From positions 36,658 to 100,657 of the forward strand of contig JAJRZK010000020.1 in assembly GCA_024275315.1 (NCBI GenBank): DNA of 64,000 nucleotides, written 5' to 3'. This DNA comes from Nitrospirota bacterium (GTDB lineage: Bacteria; Nitrospinota_A; UBA7883). Shown here piece after piece: positions 58,069 to 64,000 of the stretch. Position 1 is the stretch's first letter; every line of letters starts with the position of its first letter. The notes under the pieces are model-generated. The model saw only the letters and a program-made list of their open reading frames with translations. It did not search any database and was not told the origin of the DNA. Both the position numbers and the translations under genes were made by a program.

Positions 58069-58093
58069 GCCATGACACGCCAGGTGTCATGGC
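58069..58093. repeat. Perfect 10-base inverted repeat (strong hairpin)
   Basis: GCCATGACAC and GTGTCATGGC flank a 5-base loop in the 191-base gap between the PKD lipoprotein and the hypothetical gene. No T run follows on the minus strand, so it is not a standard terminator. It could be a processing or attenuation hairpin limiting read-through from the glycosylation genes. Confidence 0.6.
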
Positions 58094-58131
58094 TCGCCGT
58101 TTTCAAACGCCGCCGATGGTTATAGCGTCGC

Positions 58132-58851
58132 TTAAGATGTAGCGGCGGTCACCGTGATGACAATGATATCCTCGTCCGAATCGGTTCCGTCGCTGACCCA
58201 CAAGCGCACCGTATAGGTTCCCACTATGTCAGGAGTCAAAAACGCCTGGGAAGAGCCCCTGCCGTCCAACTGGTAGCTGGAGCCGCTTGGAGCGCCCACC
58301 ACAGCCCAGGAATACTGAAGCGTGTCGCCATCCTCGTCAAAGCTTGCGCTACCGTCGAGCACCGCCACGTTCCCGAGCGTGACAGACTGGTCCGCGCCGG
58401 CGATCGCCACAGGGGGATGGTTGCTCAAGCTTGTCACGGCGTCGATATATGCTGTCGCTATGCTGCTGATTTTCCCCGACTGGTTCGTGACCTGAAGCGT
58501 CACGACATATGTGCCCCCCTTGTCCGCGACGAAACTGACAACCGCGTTGGTGGCGCTCGATATCGTGGCGGTGGACCCGTTTGGAAGCTCCGCCAGCACC
58601 CACGCGAAGGTCAGTGATTCGTCCTGGGGATCATAGCTGTATGTCCCGTCGAGGATCACTGTCGATCCGACCAGCACCTTTCGCTCGGAGTCGGCTATTA
58701 CGGCGGTCGGGATCACCTCTTTTTCAGGGGGGTTCGTCACTTCGTTAAATTTATCGGAAAAAAACGTGTCTATACCGCATCCCGAAACCATCAGCAAGGC
58801 GATGAAGACCGCCGGAATAAAACCCGTGGATTTAATATCAGACGTTTTCAT
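58132..58851 (-). CDS. Lipoprotein with two PKD domains
   Basis: 239 residues. Signal sequence with basic start MKTSDIK and lipobox VSGC (acylated Cys near residue 25). A Pro/Glu linker leads into two PKD-type beta-sandwich domains (about 50-135 and 145-235): VLVGSTVILDGTYSYDPQDESLTFAW and VTLGNVAVLDGSASFDEDGDTLQYSW, each followed by VADKGGTYVVTLQVTN or TPDIVGTYTVRLWVSDG. PKD domains mediate protein or glycan contacts outside the cell. It lies 4 bases after the GT9 gene, so it is probably cotranscribed with the glycosylation trio. Confidence 0.88.
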   Translation of the reverse strand: MKTSDIKSTGFIPAVFIALLMVSGCGIDTFFSDKFNEVTNPPEKEVIPTAVIADSERKVLVGSTVILDGTYSYDPQDESLTFAWVLAELPNGSTATISSATNAVVSFVADKGGTYVVTLQVTNQSGKISSIATAYIDAVTSLSNHPPVAIAGADQSVTLGNVAVLDGSASFDEDGDTLQYSWAVVGAPSGSSYQLDGRGSSQAFLTPDIVGTYTVRLWVSDGTDSDEDIIVITVTAATS

Positions 58852-58855
58852 AGTC

Positions 58856-60568
58856 TTATCCTTTCAGTTCTGCGACTTTTTTTTCATTTAAGAGTTTTTC
58901 AAAGGCAACAATGGCCGTGTTTTTAAGCAGGGACGCTGACATGCCAAGCCAGCGCAAGGCGATCCACGCCTGGCGCGCCAAATCCACCGCGTCTTCGCTG
59001 GTGAAATTTTCCACCCTGCGGCCGTAAACAAGCGCCAGGGGTGCGAGGGCTTCGTGAGTGCAGGCGAGTTCCGTGATCGCCTGGTCTATTTCACGGAGCC
59101 GTCCGGCGGTGGCGGACAGCTTATCGGGGCTCATCTTAGCCCCCGTGTTCGCTATTCCAGCCGCCAGGGCCTCACCTTCACCTGTTATTTCCATCAGCTT
59201 GCCAGCCCCGTCAACGGCCCGGTTTATCCAGGTTTTTAGAAGGTCTTCGGACACGGGCGAAAAACGCTCCCTGATTTCGTTAAACGCGTTTTCCAGAGGT
59301 GTGGCGCTTATGCTGTCGGGAACATTCCATCGCTCCAGAACATGTGTGAATATCGGCTTGTACATGTATGCGAACAGCTCACTTTTGCAAAGAGGATATT
59401 TGTACATGGGCGCAAAATCAATCCCGCCATCTTTGTGAAAACAGCTTTTGTACATACGTACCCGTCCGAACAGGCCATTTGTAACCTGCACAGCCTGTTT
59501 GCCCTCCAGCAACATATCGCTCACCGCGAACACGTCGGCCGGGGTGATATATTTCAGACATGAATGATGGCCGCATTGGGTGTGGTGCGAGCATGGGGCG
59601 CAGTCGATATCCGCTTGAAGAATCACCGCGTTGTCACAATAGGGGCCTGTCTCCTCGGCTCTTGCGTGAACAAAAAACAGGGCCACTACCGGAGTATTTA
59701 CCGCCGCGGCTATGTGCATCGTTCCGGTGTCGTTGGTTATCAGCAGGTCCAGCCTTTTCACCCACTGGATCAACTCGCCCAGGTCCGTGGCTCCAATCAG
59801 ATTGACCGGGCGATGGGACATGGCCGACTCCACCTGGTCACCCAGCGTTTTTTCCGTGGCGGCTCCGAAAAGCGCGATTTTAGCGCCCTTTTCCCCAATC
59901 AGCCGGTCCGCCACCTCGGCGAAGTATCCGGGGCTCCATCTGCGATCTTCCCTGCTGGCTCCGGCCTGGACACCGACTAGCGTGTCAGAATCCTTAATTC
60001 CCTCTTTCTCCATCCTCAGCCGCGCAGACTGGGCCGAACCCAGGTCAGGGTTGATGTTAAGACGTGTTTTTAAACCGGGCCGTAACCCCGCCCCGCGCAT
60101 ATAGATGTCTACCAGGTTAAACCTGTTCAATCTTCTGAAATTGAGAAACGATGTGAAATAGACAAGCCACGGGTCCACAACCAGACGCGTGCCGCTGACA
60201 GAAGACGTGAAACCCCTGATGTCCGGGGCGTGAATCATCATGGTGAGCATCGCCGAAAGTTTCGTGTGGCTTAGGTTGATGATACGGTCGAACTTTCTCG
60301 ATTTCAAATCGGCGGTAAGCCTGTCGAGATAATTGTATATTTCCAGCACGTCCGTTTCCCGATCATCATCAAATCCAAACTGGAGCATGTCAAACGTGAT
60401 CAGCTCGTCGACGCCCTCCACGAACTTGACGATCCCCGCGAACTTGGCGTTGGCCAGCATGGTGATCCGGCAACCTGGCTCCTGCTCTTTCAGTCCCCGG
60501 ATCAGCGACGAGGTCTGTATCAGGTCTCCGATCCGCGTCAGGTTCAGGACAAGTATTTCGAGGCTCAT
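58856..60568 (-). CDS. GT9 family glycosyltransferase with C-terminal extension
   Basis: 570 residues; typical GT9 heptosyltransferases are about 350. Residues 1-345 match the family: LVLNLTRIGDLIQTSSLIRGL, VGVQAGASREDRRWSPGYFA, and ITNDTGTMHIAAAVNTPVVALFF (nucleotide-sugar binding), then a Cys/His segment DCAPCSHHTQCGHHSC as in many GT9 proteins. The last 200 residues (from about residue 370) are helical with no domain I recognise. Start ATGA overlaps the CgeB-like gene. Likely glycosylates LPS or, given its neighbours, a surface protein. Confidence 0.85.
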   Translation of the reverse strand: MSLEILVLNLTRIGDLIQTSSLIRGLKEQEPGCRITMLANAKFAGIVKFVEGVDELITFDMLQFGFDDDRETDVLEIYNYLDRLTADLKSRKFDRIINLSHTKLSAMLTMMIHAPDIRGFTSSVSGTRLVVDPWLVYFTSFLNFRRLNRFNLVDIYMRGAGLRPGLKTRLNINPDLGSAQSARLRMEKEGIKDSDTLVGVQAGASREDRRWSPGYFAEVADRLIGEKGAKIALFGAATEKTLGDQVESAMSHRPVNLIGATDLGELIQWVKRLDLLITNDTGTMHIAAAVNTPVVALFFVHARAEETGPYCDNAVILQADIDCAPCSHHTQCGHHSCLKYITPADVFAVSDMLLEGKQAVQVTNGLFGRVRMYKSCFHKDGGIDFAPMYKYPLCKSELFAYMYKPIFTHVLERWNVPDSISATPLENAFNEIRERFSPVSEDLLKTWINRAVDGAGKLMEITGEGEALAAGIANTGAKMSPDKLSATAGRLREIDQAITELACTHEALAPLALVYGRRVENFTSEDAVDLARQAWIALRWLGMSASLLKNTAIVAFEKLLNEKKVAELKG

Positions 60569-62370
60569 TTCGATCCTGAATGCCCTCCTGTAAGTATCTG
60601 GTCGAGCATGACGAATATCTGTTCCGGCCTGGTCAGGGCTCCTTCTCCTCTTTCTACGCTTTCCATAACCTTGGCCAGCGACAAAACGCCGTCTTTCCTG
60701 AATTTGCCAAGAAATTCGGCCAGTTCCGGATTATCTGTTCTTTCAATCATCGAATCGATCCGGTTGATCGACTCGCCCCTGCTCCGGTTGGATTCAATAC
60801 GTCCTTCCTCCGCCTCGGAGACGATGTTTATCATTCTGGCCATACGATGGACAAATGTGTGCTCACCAAGGACACGTCGCCTCCCGGCTTCGGCTATCAT
60901 GGCCCTTTGCTCCGGATGTTTCATGTAGTAGTCCAGCTTGGCCCGGAGATCGTCTATATCGCTGAACGTGACTATCTGTTCGCCTATGTCAAACGCTTCG
61001 GGAAGACAGGTTCGGACATCTACCAGCCCGAACCCGCCACAAGCGGCGATTTCAAACGTTCGGGGGTTTACAAAGTCGCCCACAGGATCGACACCATGAT
61101 GCGTTGTCGAGCTGTGGAGATTGATGTTTATGGTGGTGGCGTTGAATATCTTCACATATTCTTCCGGATCGAGCCGCCTGTTCGCGTTTTTTACACGCTG
61201 GCCAACCAGTGAATCCAGGTCCCATTCCGTGCCCCAGATAACCAGGGGATACTCAAGCAAACCGGCGAAAAAATGGCGCCGGTTAGGATAACCCGCTCCC
61301 ATAAATGACAGATCGGAACCATATTTTTCCATGTCCTGGCTGTCCAGGGTAAGGGGACGGTGGACAAAATGGTCCGCGGCGGTGGGAAGATATTCCGGAC
61401 GCGTAGCGCCCGCCTCGGCCAGCATATCGAGAAATTGTCCTTTTTGTATGCAGAAAAAATAGTCGTAACATGGAGCGACCGATCTCCAGTATGAAATAGT
61501 CCGGTAATCCTCCACGAACCAGAAGACGACTGGCGGACCCAGCTTTTTAAGCCTGGTTATCGTGTCCGGACGAAGAGGCGCCTGGGCGAGCGCGATTATG
61601 ATATCCGGCCTCGTATGATCCGCGCGGGCGATTATGGATTCGCCGAGGAAGTTGCTGTATAAATTTTTCAGGGCGTCCTGGTGGGTGGTGTTCGGCGTAA
61701 CGCCGTTTATCCCGAAATATTCGTCCTGGTGGATCGTGTTGTCCACAAAGTCCACGTCAAACCCCAATGCCGTAATCGCCATGACCACCGATTTGGCGGT
61801 TGTCGTCGTCCCCCCGAATGTGGGACCTATCACCATGATCCTGTATTTTCTGGTGGCGGATTTAACCCTGGCCCTGAACACGTCTGAAAGACACTCGTGG
61901 GCTCTTTGGTGCAACCTGACGCTGGGCTCGTGGCGTATCCACACCGATTTTGAATGATCGATATCCCTGGTGGCGTCCTCGTATTTGTCCGGTGTGGCAA
62001 TTAATACGTTTTCTATAATTGATGTAAGATCACGTGAATCAAAAGCCGCCCGAAGCATTTCGATCGACGGTTCGATAACGATAACATCCACACCGGTCTT
62101 GTGAAGTGATTGGAGGTGATACCCGAACCCGAACCCGAAGATCAGCGCCGTTCCGGTGTCTTCCGCCAGGATTTCAGACGCGAACTTCTCCGGCTCTTTC
62201 TCCGGATAATATCCGCTGTGCAGGGATATCCGCCCCACTTTGGGTATGGGCGCGCCCGATCTGGATCGTAACACCCGGATTTCGGAAGGCTCGTCAGCCG
62301 ATTTTATTCTCGCCGCAAGTTCCGGGTCATATGCGCCCAGCGCGAGAAGGTTTCTCTCCAGATAGCTCAT
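60565..62370 (-). CDS. CgeB-like glycosyltransferase with N-terminal Maf-like Rossmann domain
   Basis: 601 residues. Residues about 1-130 contain ALIFGFGFGYHLQSL and VIVIEPSIEMLRAA, resembling the N-terminal domain of DUF115/Maf proteins. From about residue 175 (RIMVIGPTFGGTTTTAKSV) it follows the CgeB family: FWFVEDYRTISYWRSVAPCYDYFFCIQ, LSFMGAGYPNRRH, and the GT-B donor site VNPRTFEIAACGGFGLVD. Such fusions occur in flagellin-glycosylation islands. The gene overlaps both neighbours by 4 bases, so the three proteins are made together. Confidence 0.82.
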   Translation of the reverse strand: MSYLERNLLALGAYDPELAARIKSADEPSEIRVLRSRSGAPIPKVGRISLHSGYYPEKEPEKFASEILAEDTGTALIFGFGFGYHLQSLHKTGVDVIVIEPSIEMLRAAFDSRDLTSIIENVLIATPDKYEDATRDIDHSKSVWIRHEPSVRLHQRAHECLSDVFRARVKSATRKYRIMVIGPTFGGTTTTAKSVVMAITALGFDVDFVDNTIHQDEYFGINGVTPNTTHQDALKNLYSNFLGESIIARADHTRPDIIIALAQAPLRPDTITRLKKLGPPVVFWFVEDYRTISYWRSVAPCYDYFFCIQKGQFLDMLAEAGATRPEYLPTAADHFVHRPLTLDSQDMEKYGSDLSFMGAGYPNRRHFFAGLLEYPLVIWGTEWDLDSLVGQRVKNANRRLDPEEYVKIFNATTININLHSSTTHHGVDPVGDFVNPRTFEIAACGGFGLVDVRTCLPEAFDIGEQIVTFSDIDDLRAKLDYYMKHPEQRAMIAEAGRRRVLGEHTFVHRMARMINIVSEAEEGRIESNRSRGESINRIDSMIERTDNPELAEFLGKFRKDGVLSLAKVMESVERGEGALTRPEQIFVMLDQILTGGHSGSK

Positions 62371-64000
62371 GCGCCATTCCCGACAAGTGTCATGCGCCCG
62401 ATTTTCTCCAGAGCCTTTGTCGAGCTTTTGTCGAACTCGTTTGCGATTTCATACAATTCCCTGAACAACGTACGGTAAGCCGCGAACGAGTTGGCCAGGG
62501 ACTTAGCTTGCGTGATGTCTCCACCATTTTTGCGCAACCGCTCCACAGAGTCGATGACCATATCGACATGCCATCGGTTTACTTCGACAAAAAGTTCATG
62601 CTCCAGTATTTCATGAGCGAGGTTGGCCAGCACCTGCATGTCGGTCATTGTTCTGGTGGCCGCCATGCCTTCATACCCTGCCCTGTCAATGGCGGTTTGC
62701 AGTTGCTGCGATCCCCTGGCGCAGACGGTTTTTACAGTGCGAGCTTCCTTTCTTGCCCCTGCCAGGGCTTTTTCCAGGTCACCGGTTTTTTCGGGCCACT
62801 CTGATCTTTCAGAAGTGATTCGCGGCAAAGAAAGAGAGTTTTTCAGATTTGTTGCGATCACCTCATCCAGCGATACGTTGGCGACGCCTGGTATTTCAAT
62901 TCCTCCTTCAGTGGCGTTGATCGCCGCCACTCCGCCATGATTGATAACAGCCTCATACCATCTGCGCCAGGTATCCATTTTTGTCGAGGTAAGCACGGGC
63001 CGCCCGAAAATATCCTCTCTGCTGAAAAGATCATTCTCGGCCGCCTTGTCCCGGGGCGCCGCTTCCGGAGGAGCCACCTGGCCGCCCATGTCCTGCAAAG
63101 AACCTGTGACGTGGCTTTTGCCATCCGTATAGGCCATATCCTGGCCGACGAATATAACGGGGGAGCAACCAAGCTTCATCGCCAGATCGAACGCTGTAGT
63201 CGCCACGGACCCTCCGGCCCTGACGTCGCCTCTTTTGCCAATGATATCTTCGATCCATTCAAACATCGGATCATTGTTGCCGATAAAAAAACACCCGCCC
63301 GCGCGTTCCCGGGCAAGCTCCGGCCACACGATGGGGCTGAGCGCAAACAGGGTATCTGGCTGGTCATATCCGGCTACATGGAGGTAGTTTTCATATTGCG
63401 AGTCGATGGCCACTACAATGTCCGGCGCCACGCCTGCGGATAACAGGGGCCTGGCGGCGGTGTCGACCGATATTATGAGAAATCGACCCTTGACGGAGGC
63501 CAGCGCGCTTTTATTCTTGTCCAGGGAGGGGCCAGCCGCCACCACGACGGCGGGCGACCCGGCATATTTGTCAAAAAGCGACAAAGCCGGAGGCGAGTTG
63601 ATTATGGCAGGCAGATTTTCAAATATGTTTTTTTTCCATTCTTTGCCCATCGAAGCTAGCGTAATAGTGTTTTGCCTGCCGAACTCCTTTAGCTGGTCCA
63701 GATTCTTCTTGACCTCGGTGAAATATGATTTGTACAGGGGAGCGGACCACGGGTTTTCGATTGTTGGAAAATCCCGCAAGGTAAACACTGAAAACTCGTT
63801 TTCAACCCGGATAATCGTGGCGGCTTGCGGTTTTTCTCCAACAGCGGCGCAGACCCGCTCAAGGCTGAATATCCTGGACAAATCCACTTCCCGCACTATG
63901 GATGCGAACAGGTCGATATCAGGCTCCACCAGCAGGATGAAAGTTTGTGAGGATGTCCTGTCCACTATCTCTGACAGCATCCTGCCGGAGCCGAAGCCAA
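62367..64000 (-). CDS. DUF115/Maf-type protein, 5' end beyond the window
   Basis: The first in-frame ATG is at 63980, but the frame runs on to the window edge encoding GFGSGR before it; GFGSGR-MLSE matches the GFGFGYHLQ element of the CgeB-like neighbour, so the true start lies off the right edge and the N-terminus is missing. The visible 540 residues hold the remaining Rossmann part (ILLVEPDIDLFASIV) and the DUF115 core: VVVAAGPSLDKNKSAL, ISVDTAARPLLSAGVAPDIVVAID and VIFVGQDMAYTDGKSH. Maf proteins of this family add nonulosonic sugars to flagellin. ATGA overlap with the CgeB-like gene. Confidence 0.85.
   Translation of the reverse strand, partial: GFGSGRMLSEIVDRTSSQTFILLVEPDIDLFASIVREVDLSRIFSLERVCAAVGEKPQAATIIRVENEFSVFTLRDFPTIENPWSAPLYKSYFTEVKKNLDQLKEFGRQNTITLASMGKEWKKNIFENLPAIINSPPALSLFDKYAGSPAVVVAAGPSLDKNKSALASVKGRFLIISVDTAARPLLSAGVAPDIVVAIDSQYENYLHVAGYDQPDTLFALSPIVWPELARERAGGCFFIGNNDPMFEWIEDIIGKRGDVRAGGSVATTAFDLAMKLGCSPVIFVGQDMAYTDGKSHVTGSLQDMGGQVAPPEAAPRDKAAENDLFSREDIFGRPVLTSTKMDTWRRWYEAVINHGGVAAINATEGGIEIPGVANVSLDEVIATNLKNSLSLPRITSERSEWPEKTGDLEKALAGARKEARTVKTVCARGSQQLQTAIDRAGYEGMAATRTMTDMQVLANLAHEILEHELFVEVNRWHVDMVIDSVERLRKNGGDITQAKSLANSFAAYRTLFRELYEIANEFDKSSTKALEKIGRMTLVGNGA

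Overview
The window is a gene-dense stretch of a Gram-negative (diderm) bacterial chromosome of middling GC. It carries ordinary housekeeping genes with a few accessory blocks between them; I see no prophage, transposon, CRISPR array or rRNA operon. LPS heptose genes (gmhA, hldE), Lol-type export genes, several lipoproteins, a beta-barrel protein, a chemotaxis receptor and a siroheme-decarboxylase gene pair suggest a motile diderm of the deltaproteobacterial / Nitrospinota / Nitrospirota sort. The sequence alone does not fix the phylum. Non-ATG starts are common: I favour TTG or GTG for valS, purB, plsX, fabH, rsmD and several envelope genes. Both window edges cut a gene: ligA on the left and a DUF115/Maf-type gene on the right.

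Layout. 1-14 kb: 3' part of ligA, a methyltransferase, a divergent phosphofructokinase with a cyclase-like protein, lepA-lepB, a minus-strand operon (M16 peptidase, LMW phosphatase, double-ACT protein, def), then a split methionine synthase (separate reactivation domain plus MetH core) coupled to a lipoprotein. 14-26.5 kb: a Pro-rich orphan, a GYF_2-AIM24 fusion, ubiX, a ferredoxin/flavodoxin-NADP reductase, the macromolecular-synthesis operon yqeY-dnaG-rpoD, a CAU-anticodon tRNA, a cation efflux protein, a GT2 glycosyltransferase and a chemotaxis receptor. 26.5-39.7 kb: a minus-strand run of eleven closely packed genes, ugd-uxs-radC-gmhA-hldE-DHS-like-MBL-purB-purC-purS-cNMP-purQ, joining nucleotide-sugar, heptose and purine synthesis, preceded by valS. 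40-43 kb: yceD-rpmF-plsX-fabH behind a near-consensus sigma-70 promoter.

44-49.4 kb: a DegT aminotransferase, ahbA-ahbB, a PfkB kinase, a small membrane protein, rsmD, and two SPFH proteins on the opposite strand. 49.7-55.8 kb: a six-gene envelope cluster with a LolA-like periplasmic protein, two LolC/E-type permeases, a TPR protein, a LolD-type ATPase and an outer-membrane barrel. It looks like a self-contained, dedicated Lol-like export system and is the best candidate for an undescribed system here. 55.8-64 kb (minus strand): a group-2 sigma factor coupled to a lipoprotein, a hypothetical protein, a PKD lipoprotein, and an overlapping trio (DUF115/Maf-like, CgeB-like glycosyltransferase, GT9 glycosyltransferase with a long extra C-terminus) that probably glycosylates a surface protein such as flagellin.

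Family calls rest on motifs read by eye; no database search was run.
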